From positions 32,535,908 to 32,599,907 of the forward strand of contig CM054140.1 of the NCBI GenBank assembly GCA_028751875.1: a stretch of DNA of 64,000 bases. Reading direction: 5' to 3'. The notes under the pieces were generated by a model. The model did no database searches. It was not told the DNA's origin and was given only the letters and a program-made list of their open reading frames with translations. This DNA is from Rapana venosa (Eukaryota; Mollusca; Gastropoda; Neogastropoda; Muricidae). Below, one piece after another: positions 10,291 to 21,640 of this stretch (within the stretch, counting starts at the first letter, position 1; the number at the start of each line of letters is the position of its first letter). Both the position numbers and the translations under genes were made by a program.

Positions 10291-10379
10291 GCGTGCATGT
10301 TTGAACACGTGCACACGTACCTGCACGCATACGGCATCGATTTTTACACACATTCATTGACTAAACCTCGGAGCGTTTC

Positions 10380-11300
10380 ATTTTATGAATTACCCTCATT
10401 TCAAAAGTTGACTTCCTAAACGTTACACAAATCGGCTGGGTACTCATGTACTCTAAATGTTCCCAGAGAGTCGTTTAGCCTAGGCCTAGCCTAGCCTAAG
10501 ACACGTCAGTTTGTGTTTATGTGTTTATGAAATCGTTGGAAGTCATTGCACAGATGCGGAATGACTAAGCCCCTACTGTGATGCGTTCTTGGGATAGACC
10601 TAGTTCACAAATGGACATTATGTAGATATTGCATCAATGTGCTTTACTGCTGTTATCCTTCAATTTTTCGTTGTTGTTAATAACCTGAAATCCAAACCAG
10701 AGATTACATAAGCTTCGGAAAAGAGCAATGCCCTAACGGGATTTTCCAATGATTCACTGGGGTGGTACAGGGTGAACCATTATCATTATGGTGGTTGAGG
10801 ACACAGTCCCTAAATCAGGGGAAGGGTGGGGAAAGGGGGTAGATGGAGGTGGAGGGCAGGGAAGGGGAGGGGGCTCAGATAAGTTGTAATGCTCAAGATA
10901 GGCCTATAGGCCTATCTACTAGGTGCTACATAATACCTATCATAGTCGTCCTCTGCAGTCCTCATGTTTAGGTGTATGTTGACTATATATGGTAATGCTG
11001 ACTCACTGAACTTCTCACTGAGGATAATCTTGTATGCTCAAAGCACAGCTGACCATTTTTGTCGATCGTCCAGCCTCTGCCATCCACCCTCCCCCATTTC
11101 CCCAGGCCGTTGCACCTGGTAGCTTAGTAATGGACAACATAGTCAAACCACAGCATTATCAACCGCCAATACCTCACCCCAGATACAGGTTAACACGGCC
11201 AGTGCAGTAGTAGGCTAAAGCTCTGGGTACATGGCAGGTGGATATGTTCGCGTCATCCATACCATCAGCCATAGCTTGTCACTGGCCCATTTTATTGCAG
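10380..11300. other. Unique spacer, nothing recognised
   Basis: About 900 bp of ordinary-complexity sequence with a G-rich patch at 10815-10875. No exon, RNA or repeat was identified. Confidence 0.5.
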
Positions 11301-11307
11301 GTTTTGT

Positions 11308-11600
11308 AAGAGGGGAGGCACCGTGGTCGAGTGGTTTAGGCGGTCAACTCGTGATCCAGAGGTCGCGGGTTCGATCCCCGCTCGGCTCGGTGTTGTGTCC
11401 TTGGGAAAGACACTTTACTCCTATTTTCCTCACTCCACCCAGGGTACAAGTGGTACCAGCTCTGCGGGGAAGATCTGGCACAGACCTAGCTCCTGTCACA
11501 GGGTGGTCAAAAACCATCAGTTCGCTTAACGCTACAGAAACCGGGATAACTCCGGCTCTATGGGCCTTCTGCTCGAAAGAACATACTTTTACTTTTTTGT
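11308..11600 (+). repeat. tRNA-derived SINE family C, full length
   Basis: The head resembles a class II (Leu/Ser-like) tRNA: GTGGTCGAGTGGTTTAGGCG, then the B box GGTTCGATCCC. The body contains CTTGGGAAAGACACTTTACT and CCTCACTCCACCCAGGG, a module I associate with deeply conserved metazoan SINE central domains (Nin-DC/MetaSINE type). That family name is from memory and should be checked. A damaged reverse copy lies at 23215-23505. It is not called a tRNA gene because the tRNA part continues straight into the SINE body. Confidence 0.8.
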
Positions 11601-11904
11601 AAGGGGCGGAGGGGGTGGGTGGGTTAATGTTGCAAGAGAGTAGCCTATTTGTTCACACCTAAAGGGAATCTGGGTGATTATTGTAATCATTACAGACTTG
11701 CATAGAATGAAGTCAGAGCAGTTTTCTAAAATACTAACGACTGCAAAGGAAAAGGACACACAACAAAACACACAAAACACAGAAAAAGAGGACAGTACAA
11801 GGCCCTGACCCATTTATTTATTTCATTTATTCTTTTATATCCAGGATAATTGAATAAACACTTTTATAAATTTCTGATATTTAAAAATAACCAAAAGTAT
11901 TTTC

Positions 11905-13130
11905 AGAAACAAGCTGGTTTCAGAAAGCATCGAACAACGGACCATAAACTTCTACTTTAAAAATTTAATAGATAGTGTACTGAAGGGAAAAACAAAGGAC
12001 TTTATTGCTGCTTTGTAGATTTCAAAATCTTTGATAATGTGTGGCACGAGGGTCTTCTTATAAATTAAACGAAAATAGGAATAACAGCAAACTTTTTTAA
12101 AGTCATTTAAAAACATGTATCCAATGCAACAAATTTACAAAAATACGAGGAAACACACAGATGAATTTATAGTCAGAAAGGGGTACATAGGGAATACATT
12201 AAGTTCTACATTTTTTAATGTATAGTCAATGTATAGTTCAATAATTGATGAGAAAGATTTTGCCATATATAACCGCAAAGACAGAATTTCCCTTGTTTAC
12301 TCTATGCTGATGACCTGGCATTTCTATCAACACCAAAATAGGTTCCAAACTAAACTGAACAAACTGCAAGAATACTGTTCTAATTGGGGTTTAAAGATAA
12401 ACAAAACAAAAACAAAGGTAATAGTCTTTAACGAGATCACCTCCTAAAATTTCCCAAATTCATTTAAAAAAGTGGAGAGCATGTAATTGAAAAAAGTAGA
12501 AATTATAAATATCTAGGTTCGTTTTTCATCAGAACCGGGAAAATTCAAGCAACACAAGAACATTTAGTAAACAAAGCACAAGGGGAATATAGCCTTTAAA
12601 AGAGCCCAAATTTATGGCAAAATTTAAAGACTACTATAATATGGGGTTTTTCGACTCACTGATACCCTGTTTTAACCTATGGAGCAAAGTTTGGTTTCCC
12701 TTTTTTTTAATGGGGGGAAGATTTCAAAATTGAAAAAATGTTCAAGGGATCTTATCCAATCAGTTTTGTATGAGAATTTCCCTGTAAAATTTTGTAAACA
12801 AATGATAGAGTTTTATAAAAAAGCAATAGTACTACCCACTTTGGGGGGAATTAGGGGGATTTCCACTGACCCTTTTAAAACAATCCAGATAATATCCTTT
12901 TGGATTTATTTTACAGAACAAAACCCAAATCTTATATTAGAATATATACGATTATTTGTATCGAATAATACACACATAAATGGATAAAAAACAGTGAAAA
13001 ATATTCGACACAATTTTATTCAAACAGCTGGAAAAACCAAAGCACTCTTAATTTTCATCGGTTTAATTATCTGTTAGAAGAAAACGAGGGCATTTTAAAA
13101 AAATTTTGGGTCACCCAAAAGAAAGAGTTT
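11905..13130 (+). pseudogene. LINE reverse transcriptase, frame-broken
   Basis: Pieces of a non-LTR reverse transcriptase appear in order across frames. They are QAGFRKHRTTD at about 11908, CFVDF with DNVWHEGLL at about 12010-12060, the catalytic YADD at 12303-12314, WGLKINKTKTKVIVFN at about 12387-12432, and the downstream thumb region with KLKKCSRDLIQS to LPTLGGIRGIS at about 12730-12860. Stops and frameshifts throughout make it non-functional. From about 12580 the text shows the homopolymer damage described for 15.7-26.8 kb, so some breaks may be sequence error. Clade not assigned. Confidence 0.8.
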
Positions 13131-14060
13131 TGCAAAAAAAAATTTTTTGATTTTTTCTACCCAAAAAATACAGATTTGGAACCTATAGTAAACTATGAAA
13201 ACAAAACTCAAAAAAGACATATTTTAAATTTTGCACAACTTCCAATTTAAAAGAAGAGAAAGGGGGCACCAAAAATATCCCAGAGGAAAAGAAAATGTAG
13301 ACACTTTAACAAAAATTTAAGATGAATTTTTTTACTTGATGAATATTTTATAGAGAACTCAAAATAATTTTTTTTATTTTAAAAAACAAAACGAAAAACA
13401 AAGAACGCAAAAAATTTACATAAATTAATTTACATAAACACAGTTTTATATATACAAGCAGATATCATCAATATGTGTATGATGTTTTGAAAAGAGAAAA
13501 AAAGAAGTAAAATCAGTTTTTTTTGTACATCACTTTTAGCCAAAATAGAAATAATTTTTAGTTGATTTTTGTTTTTGTCAAATAAGTCTCTGTTTTAAAA
13601 GGCAATAAAAAAACGAATCTGAATCAATCTCATTGTTTTTTTACACCCACCCCGTGTGTATGCGGTTTTTTTAATTTGTCACCGTTTCCACCCAGCAACA
13701 TGTCCGAAATTCAAGGGTCTAACCCTCAGCTGCCCACGCACACACACACCACTCCGGGGGGCGCCCTTTTTTTGCACTCGTCTCGCTCACCATATTTGGG
13801 GGTCGCTCACAGAAGAACCAAAAGTGGGCCTAGATGACCATTTTGCCCCTTTTATGGCTCTTTTTAAATACCTTGCCATAATTATAGCAACCGACTCTGA
13901 TTCACGAGGGTTTTTTTTTTATTCTACAAGAGTGCAGGTATTTGATAAAAACTTTTTATGACTGAAGAAAAATCTCAACAAAAACATACAAAGCAAAACC
14001 TATCTTTAAAGGGGGCCCTTTACACTAATAAGACAAAAGGCTTGGCTTAGTATTAATCTA
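13130..14060. other. Damaged, low-quality non-coding sequence
   Basis: A/T-homopolymer-rich text with a distorted piece of SINE family A (minus) near 13640-13710 (TGTATGCGG, then a mangled GTCATCTGTTCCCACCG segment). No gene is recognisable. Confidence 0.5.
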
Positions 14061-14400
14061 TATATTATGGTGTGTGTGTGTTGTGTTGGGATGCTAAAAG
14101 GGAAACTGTACTTACTGGTATACACACACACACACACACAATAATAATATATACAAAAAACAAACATTAAAAATATATTAAATAATATATATATATATAT
14201 ATGTGTTGTGGGGTGTGGGGTGTAAGCAAAAGTAAACTTGTACTTACGTTGAGTAAATCTACTATATCAGGGATATATATTAATAATATATATAAAATTT
14301 TAAAATATATATATATGTTGTGTGTGTGGTGCGCGCGCGCGCGGTGTGTGTGTGTATGTGTGTGTGCTAAAGGTAAACTTGTACTTACTGTGTGAGTTCA
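14060..14400 (+). repeat. Three spaced copies of a GTAAACTTGTACTTAC segment with (TA)n/(GT)n
   Basis: Variants of GCTAAAGGTAAACTTGTACTTACTG occur near 14092, 14224 and 14367. They are spaced about 130-140 bp apart and separated by (GT)n, (TA)n and, at 14331-14344, (GC)n. It looks like a decayed tandem repeat. Confidence 0.55.
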
Positions 14401-14651
14401 CTGCTACTTGCTTATAAATCTGCAGGCCTGTGCTGTGCATACCCAGCTGTTGTGACAATGGCAGAGGTGGCGGGATCACCACGATCGATTCTCAGTGGTT
14501 GCTGTGTCATGGTGTTAGCTGTACAACAATGGTTTAGGCAGAATTGTTGGGGCTTTCAATTCTTGGAGGTTAACTTTAGTTTCAGTTACTTTGTTTACTT
14601 TTTATAAGTATTTGTTTTATTTCTTTTTAAAACGGATTTTTGTTTTTTGTT

Positions 14652-14775
14652 CCTCGGCTAGATGGCTCCGAGATTTACCAGTGGTAAGATTTTTGCATAA
14701 TCATGTGACTGGTCCCCCCCCCCCCCCCCCCCCCCCCAACTTTAAGGTGGCCGACTTCCGAATTTGGGGATTGAC
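14652..14775 (-). repeat. SINE family D 3' module interrupted by poly-C
   Basis: TTCCTCGGCTAG, then ACCAGTGGTAAGATTTTTGC, then 24 C at 14714-14737, then TTAAGGTGGCCGACTTCCG. The poly-C sits exactly where intact copies read TTTTTGCCCACCAT. Confidence 0.75.
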
Positions 14776-15005
14776 TTGGTCTTTAAAAATCCATCTTTGA
14801 TTCTCAACCTGTGCTTGTCAGTAAGCTGTTGGTTGGCAGCTGTGTCTTTTGCTGGCTGCGTGGATTGAGCGTTTGATTTCAATCCCGTGGATCCATGCAG
14901 TCTAGTGGAAGGTTTGTAGTGTAGGAATGGGTTGCAGTGTCTGTGGGTCATCATTAAGTGCATTGATCTTGCACATGATGGTAGTAGGGCGTTCCCCAAG
15001 TCCAT

Positions 15006-15290
15006 TTAGATTGAGTAGTTTAGCGTCCTTTTGGGCCTGTGATTTTCCAAAGATCTATAAGAGCACTCTTTACAATAATATCTGTTCATAGCTGGAAGAT
15101 TGAGAATGGATTGCACTTCCTCTGCAGTGTTTATGTCAAGTGCACCGACAACATCGTCATATTTTGTTTGGTCTTCGGCGATACCTTTGGTGCCAAACTG
15201 AGCTTCAGTCCTTGCTAACCATACTTCTGGATATTTAATCCAGAGATCTGGAAGCCTGACAGACACTGTATTGACGTCACGAGCAGGTTG
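15006..15290 (-). pseudogene. Gypsy-type LTR retrotransposon Gag fragment
   Basis: The minus-strand frame contains RLPDLWIKYPEVWLARTEAQ, then FGTKGIAEDQTKYDDVVGAL and AEEVQSIL. This is the conserved N-terminal block of Ty3/gypsy-type Gag proteins (P-x-W-x-D/Y-P-E-x-W, A/EAQF-x-TKGI, T-K-x-D-x-VV-x-AL). A possible start region (MAQESAEASILATLL) lies just upstream in a different frame. No protease, reverse transcriptase or LTRs were seen nearby, so it is a broken remnant. Confidence 0.75.
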
Positions 15291-15639
15291 ACTAGCCTAG
15301 GCCTAGTAAAAGCATGCATTTGTGTTAACAAGGTCGCCAGAATACTTGCTTCAGCCGATTCCTGTGCCATGTTTTCGTTGTTCGGCGTCAGGGTCATCAA
15401 TATAGGAATGCTATAAATGACAAGTACAGTAATTAAAGCCTGGAAACTCTTGAATATAAGTCCCACAAATTTCTATGAAATCGTTTTTGGCGGATTTGTG
15501 AATATGGGCGGAAGTTCCAACCTTGTTTAAAACCAAGGGAAGTAAATCCCTTGTACAAGTGAGACGCTACAGCACCTGGGTAGCCTAGCGGTGTTTAGAT
15601 GAATTAAAAGTGAACGTTTTTATACAAACCTTGTCTGAT

Positions 15640-15715
15640 GGTCTCAAAGTGCAGCAGAGTCATGGCCGGTCAACTTAAAAGCGCATGCCTGCCAGTGCCA
15701 CAATTCTCTTCATGT
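15640..15715 (+). repeat. SINE family D middle fragment
   Basis: GGTCAACTTAAAAGCGCATG, then CCTGCCAGTGCC, and a GAAAATCAAATA end. It matches the middle of the full-length family D copy at 36205-36590 and marks the point where sequence quality collapses. Confidence 0.5.
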
Positions 15716-16139
15716 GCATGAATACAGAAAATCAAATATACATTTTAAAAAACCTTTGTTTCCCTTTTTTCGAAGTTGGGGGAGTTAAAAAAAACCAACA
15801 AAGACAAAAACCAAAAAGGGCCAGTATTAAGGGGAAGGAATAAAATTTCCCCGGTTAAAAAAAATGTTCAAGAAACACTGGCCTTTAAAAAAAACCAAAA
15901 GGGGCAAATTTAGTGGGGAGTCCCCAGCCATTCCTCAAAGAGATAAGGGGAGGAGATGAACAACAAAAAGAAAAACTTTGGAAAGGAAAGGAGAAAAAGG
16001 AGTTTTTTCCCAAAGGCCCCTTTTTTTCAAAAACCCAAAAACGAATTTTATGGCTTTAAAATTTTTCCCGCGCAAAAAAGGAATGGGGGGGGGGGAAACC
16101 CCGACACATTTCTTTGATATGTAGGGAAAATTTTTTTCC

Positions 16140-16395
16140 CTTTAAATTAAAGGTAAACCACAACCAAAAAATTTATAAACACAACCACAAAAACCCCCCC
16201 ATACAAAAAGACCCAATTAAAAATTGGGGCAAAATTTTTTATTTTCGGGGATAAAAGAATAAAGCACACAAAGTGCTTTTTTTTTCATTTTCCCGTCCCC
16301 CACACCCGTTAAGGGATACATTCTTAATAATAAAAACCCCAAAATTTATACAGGCTCCCAATTTAAAAACAAGAGGGAAAAAGAAAAACAAATCC
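16140..16395. repeat. Damaged SINE A and LINE/SINE tail pieces
   Basis: A garbled family A tail (AAAGCACACAAAGTGC) is followed by CGTTAAGGGATACATTCTTA and a TTTATACAGGCTC segment. The latter reappears cleanly at about 49828-49890. Confidence 0.5.
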
Positions 16396-16789
16396 CCCTT
16401 TTCAAGAAAAGAGAGAGAGGATCTCTTTTAAATTCAAAAAACCCAAAAACACTTTCCAACCGACTCGCACTTAAAATTGACGAAATCGGGTTATTCCCTT
16501 TTTATTGCAAAATGGAAAAATTTTTTTTGACACATGGGCAAAAAATTTGGGAAAAAAAATTTTAACATCAACTTTTTGGCATATACATTTAAAAAAACAA
16601 AACATTAATTTAAAATGGTACTATTTTAAGTTTCTAACTCCACTGGAATTAAAAAAGCCGATCCCTCCCCTCCCCCCCCAAAAAAAAAGAAGGGAAAAAG
16701 AAAACCCAAACCCCTAATTAAATCAGGCAAATACAGATAGTACAAAAAAAAAAAACATTTAGCATAATTACACACAACAACAAAGGGTA

Positions 16790-16935
16790 AACTAAAGGTG
16801 GTTCCCCTAAAACCTATGCAGTGGTTGGGGAGCGAGGTGTCAGAGACCTCACTTCCCTTTTGGGCCAGCATTTTTGGGGAAAAGGGGGTGCCCATCTCCC
16901 CTTCCTTTCCCCCCGGCTTTACTTTGAAATTAACA
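16790..16935 (-). repeat. Damaged SINE family B copy
   Basis: CCTATGCAGTGGTTGGGGAG, CGAGGTGTCAGAGACCTC, and GGTGCCCATCTCCCC match the family B body seen cleanly at 54535-54825. Confidence 0.65.
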
Positions 16936-19634
16936 AGACAACGGGCAACAGCCCCTTTTTTTTTGGAAAAACTTTTTTTAAAACCCCCTTACAAGGGGGA
17001 CAAAATGGGGGGAAAGGGCAGGGGAAAAACATATTTAACTTAAAAGGAAAAAAAAACATAAAACCCCCTTTTAAATCACATGGGGATGGTTTTTTTTAAT
17101 AGCTTTCAACAAAAAACAAAATTTAAAGAGAGAAGGACAGAGAAAAAGAAAGGGGAGAGAGGGAAAAAGAGAGGAAAGAGAGAGAATCCAGTCAAAAATT
17201 TTGTTTTTAAAATTTAAAGGGTTAAAGAAAAAGATTAAAAGTGCTTTTTTTTCAAGGGCCCTGGCCCCTTAAATTCAAAAAGGGAATTAAAATCAAGGGT
17301 TTCAAAGGAAAAAACCCAACAACAACAAAACTAAAAAACAACTACAATTTTTAATAAAACAAATAACAAAAACAAGAGATAACAACAACATAACAAACAA
17401 AAAAAAGGAAAAAAGGGGCATAAAAAAAATAACCCAAAAAGTAAACACACAGAAACTAAAAATAAGAAAAAAAACAAATCAAAATTAATATAAAAATGAT
17501 AAAAAAGGGAAAAAAGCAAGCAGCGAACCCGAGAATAAAACATCCAAACAAAGGAAAAAAATTTATCCCAAACCCCCAAAACTATCAACAAAAAACAATC
17601 ATATAAAATTTAAAAACTTTTTTTGGTTAAAAAAAGGGGGAAAGAAACATAACCCAAAATCATCACATGGGGGGAAAAAAGTACTACCAATTCAAAAAAA
17701 ATCTAAATAATAGTCCCAGAATTCCCAAAAAAAAAAAAATATTTCATAACAACAGGGAAAACAATGGCCTTGATTTACTTACCCACACACACACCACATT
17801 AAAAAAACAAAAACTTATTTTTGTCTTTATTTTTGAGGATAATGGAGAGAGAGGAGAAAAAAAGAGGGGAGAAGGAAAAGAAAGGGAGAGAGGAGGAAAG
17901 AGAGAGAGAAAAGGGAAAAAAGGGGAGGAGAGAGAGAGAAAATGAAAGAGGACTCAACTCGAAAGAATTTTTTCACAAAAAGGGCCCTTTGACCCATACA
18001 AAAAGGGAGGGGGGCCAAAAATACTTATTTTTTTAGTTTAAAAAAAAAGTAACCCCGACAAAAAACCAAAAAAGTTAATTTATACCCACAACTTTCCCCC
18101 AATTTAAAAAATCATTTTCCAAAAAAATATTGACTTTAAAAAACCCGATAAACCTTAAAAACCCAAAAAAGGGTTTACAAAAAATATAAAAACAAGGCCC
18201 GCGCACATTGAGAGAGAGAAAGAGAGAGAGAGAGGCGGGAGAAAAAATGAGAAAAAGAAGAGGGGAAGAGAATAGAGTGTATTGGGGTGTGTGTGTGTGT
18301 GTGTGTTTTGTGTGTGGTTCGAATTTTCATAAACAAGCAAGCCCCATACAAATTATGAAAAAAGGGGAACAAAACTGAAATAAAACAAAAAATTTTTAAA
18401 GTTAATGTGAGCTGAAGCAAAAAAACCCCATCCAAAAAGTCAACACAACCCGCCCATGACCAAAAAATCCCATAACATAATCATTGAAAAATTTCTGGAA
18501 AAGGCCTTTTTCCCCGAAAAGGGGACGTAAAGTGGCATCCGTAAATCCCCCAGTTTTCATAACTTTCCCAAATGAAAAGTATTCAAGAAAACGATCAAAA
18601 GTTAAAAGGTAACATTGACAGCAAACCCAAATCCCGTCTCACCGGGCCCATTCACAATTCCAATTTCCCTCTTTTTAAAAAATAAAAGGGGACCCCTAAA
18701 TTCCCAATTTACAGGATACACAAAAAACCCTAAACCCCCAAAGCATGCAACCCGGAGAAGGAAAGGGGTCCACCCCGGGAAAACCCTTTCTCAAAAACAC
18801 CTCATGAAAAACTTTTGCGTGGTGTTTTCCCAAAGTCCTGGTGTCCCAAAAATTCTCTCACATTTTTTTTTTCCAATATCTTAAAACTAAATGTCTAACC
18901 TTTTCAAGGCCAAAACAGTTTTTTTTTTTCATGAACCTTATCAAAATGGGATTAAAACTACACTGGTGAGAAAAAAAAAAATCATCAAACCCACCCTCCC
19001 AAAAAAAAAAAGAATTTCTAAACAATACCCCTTTCCTCACCCCCCCCCCCAAAAAAAAAAAAACCCCAAAAACCAAACCCCAAAACAAAAAAAAAAAAAA
19101 CAACAACAAAAAAAACCAAAAACCTAAACCCTTTTTTGGGAATTGGAAGCTTTCTGATTTAACACAACCCGTCCATTTCTGGTTAAATTAAAACATTTAT
19201 CCTTTAAAAAAAAAAAAAGCACATCCTGGGAAGGGCGGGAAAAGGGGGGCAACCTTTATGAATGGGAAGGGAAACATTTTCCCCTGCACAAAATCTCGGG
19301 CCCTTGGGGAACCTCGGTATTAAGGTGAAGAACAAAAAAAACCCCACAAAACCCCCCCTGATTTAAACGGGCACCTTTTAAATTTGGGTTTAAAATCCCC
19401 TTCCACGGGTTTGGTTTCCAACACGCTGCTTTTTTTTTCCCACAGATCAAACAGCTTAAAGTAGGGTCCGATTTTCCCTTGGAAAGGGGGATCATTTGTC
19501 AGTTCCCGTCAGTTTAAAATTTTAAATTCATCTCCCAGCCTTGAAATTCACCCACAAAAGGGCCCTCGTTGGCTCGCATTCCTTTACTGGGGGGGAGTTT
19601 GGGGGTTGGCGGGTACTGCAAAACATACACTTGC

Positions 19635-20165
19635 AATATATCTATCTATTCTATCTTTTCTATCTATCTATCTATCAAACCCATTCTATCTATCTATCTC
19701 TTCTACCTACCTATTCTATTTTATCTAAACTTATTTTATCTTTCCTGGTTTTTCTACCATCTATCTATCTTCATCTATCATCTATCTATCACCTATCTAT
19801 CTATCTATCACTATCTACTACCTGTTTTTATCTAACCCACTATCTATCATCTATCAATCATCTATCTATCTATCTATCTTTCTACTTTTCTAAACCCGTT
19901 TATCTACCTATCTATCTTTCTAACTATCTAATCTTTTCTACCTATCTATCCCATCTATCTATCTACTACAAACTATCAAAACTACCTTTTTAACTATCTT
20001 CCCATCTATCTAAACTACTGAAAACTATCTATCATTTTATCAAAATACCCAAACCTACCTAAATATCTACCCAACTAACCCATCTATCTATCAACCCAAA
20101 CCTAAACCCCATCTATCTATCTATCTACTTTTTCAAACTATCTATCTATCTATCTATCTATCTAA
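19635..20165. repeat. Damaged (TATC)n tetranucleotide array
   Basis: Over 500 bp of CTATCTAT units interrupted by irregular insertions typical of the low-quality patch. The ORFs over it (Tyr-Leu-Ser repeats) are meaningless. Confidence 0.85.
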
Positions 20166-20684
20166 ACCCATATAATATATAATTTATATGTGTGGGGTGG
20201 GTTGTGGGGTTGTGTGTGTGTGGGGGTTTTTAGGGAATTTCATACATGGGTTTAAAAAAACATAAAGAAACGTTGTAAATTGGGGGGTCAGAGTGGGGGC
20301 CGGGAACTGACGGGCCCGGGGTAGAGCCTCCCCCGGCGACGGCCCCTTCAAAGGGGGCCGTTTCTCCTTCACTTACTCAACCTTTGGGCACCCCCCTGAA
20401 ACCTTTTTCCCATTTCGGCGTATAAACCCGAGGTCTTGGTGTCAATGAATTTCACGCAGAACACTTGGGGAAAAAATGTTAAAAAACCCGGCCCCCTTCC
20501 GGAAGAATTTGGGGCCCTGGGCCTGTAGAAACCCAAATTTCCAACCCTCCATCCCCCCCAAAAACAAAACCCCAAACGGGAACCCCCAAATAACACCCCC
20601 CACCCCCCCCCCAAACAACAACCCCAAAAAAACAACAACAAACAAAAAAACCAATCCCTCCCAAAGGCAACACAAAGGTGTGGT

Positions 20685-20745
20685 TTAGACACCTTTCCCC
20701 AAATTTGGAATGCGGCTAAAACCTCAATGGGGGGCAAACACGATT
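20685..20745 (+). repeat. Damaged SINE family D 3' module
   Basis: TTAGACACC, AATTTGGAATGCGGCTAAAA and TCAATGGGGGGC recall the family D segment AATGCGGCTACCTTAATGG. Confidence 0.5.
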
Positions 20746-21390
20746 TCAACACACACACTGACAAACAGTAAACAAGGGGCGCTAAACGGGGGAAGGAAAA
20801 TAACACAAACACCCCCCAAAACCCTTTAATCAATGCCTTTTCACTTCAACAACATCATAAGCATTTTCTAACTTGACGTTGTACCAAGTTAACTTTTTCC
20901 ATGGTCCCATTGGGTATTTTTGGAAGGTGATTCCCCGCTGATCAAATTTCCAGGAAAAGGGAGCTAAACAAAAAATTAATCAACCCCAAATTTTCATTTC
21001 CATTTTAAAATGAGGCCACTTTTTTAGCAAGAAAAACATTTCGGAACTGCCCTTTAAAACCCCTGCCCAAAAATTGGGGCAAAAAAAACCACATCATTTT
21101 TTACAAGTTTGAAACTGAACGTTTAAAAACGAAATTTAATGATTTTTTAACGGTCCTTTTGGTAAACAGTTTTTTAAAAATCAGAAAAATAATTTTCAGG
21201 GTAAACCCCGGGTTTTTATCCCCGTTGGGGTACCTTCAATCCACAGCGATTTCCCGATGGGGGAGCGAGGCAAAAGCATAAATTTTGGGGTTGTAACTGG
21301 GTTTAAAAAACAACAACATCACCAAAACTTTCAAAAAAAAGTTGTTCACTTTCACAAAGAATGGCTAGCTCACAGAGGTGCCATTCACCC

Positions 21391-21640
21391 CACCAAAGGA
21401 CTTTTTTCGAGAGCACAAGGGTTTAAGGGGCTGCAGGGAGGGTGGGGACGGGCCAAAAAAAAGGATCTCCACTGGGCCGCCTTTAAACCCAATGCAGTTA
21501 CGGGACCGTGGCCAAAGGAGGGGCAAAAGGAAAAAGGCAAACAAAATTTTACGGGCCGCCTTGGCTTTCAGGAGTGTGGGCCCGCAAAAAACGTTTTTTT
21601 GCTCTCAAAGGGAATTTGCTGGTGGAATTTAGAAAGTCAG
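21391..21640 (-). pseudogene. Damaged P450 heme-binding exon (probable exon 12 of gene A)
   Basis: On the minus strand, from about 21570 downward, the text follows the clean heme exon of gene C (63852-64000). It reads CCAAGGCGGCCCG, then GGCCACGG, GTAACTGCATTGGG, and GTGCTCTCGAAAAAAGTCC. GTAACTGCATTGGG is the core of the codons for the heme-ligand motif (RNCIG). Frame is lost by single-base and homopolymer errors. It probably represents the missing 3' part of gene A, but could be another P450 copy. The 5' boundary is uncertain. Confidence 0.65.

Noticed and set aside
11323..11400. A tRNA-Leu/Ser-like sequence with good A and B boxes
   Set aside because: It continues without a break into a SINE body and no acceptor-stem partner was found; called SINE family C instead. 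The same applies to heads at 8340, 36590, 47310, 49270 and 63790.
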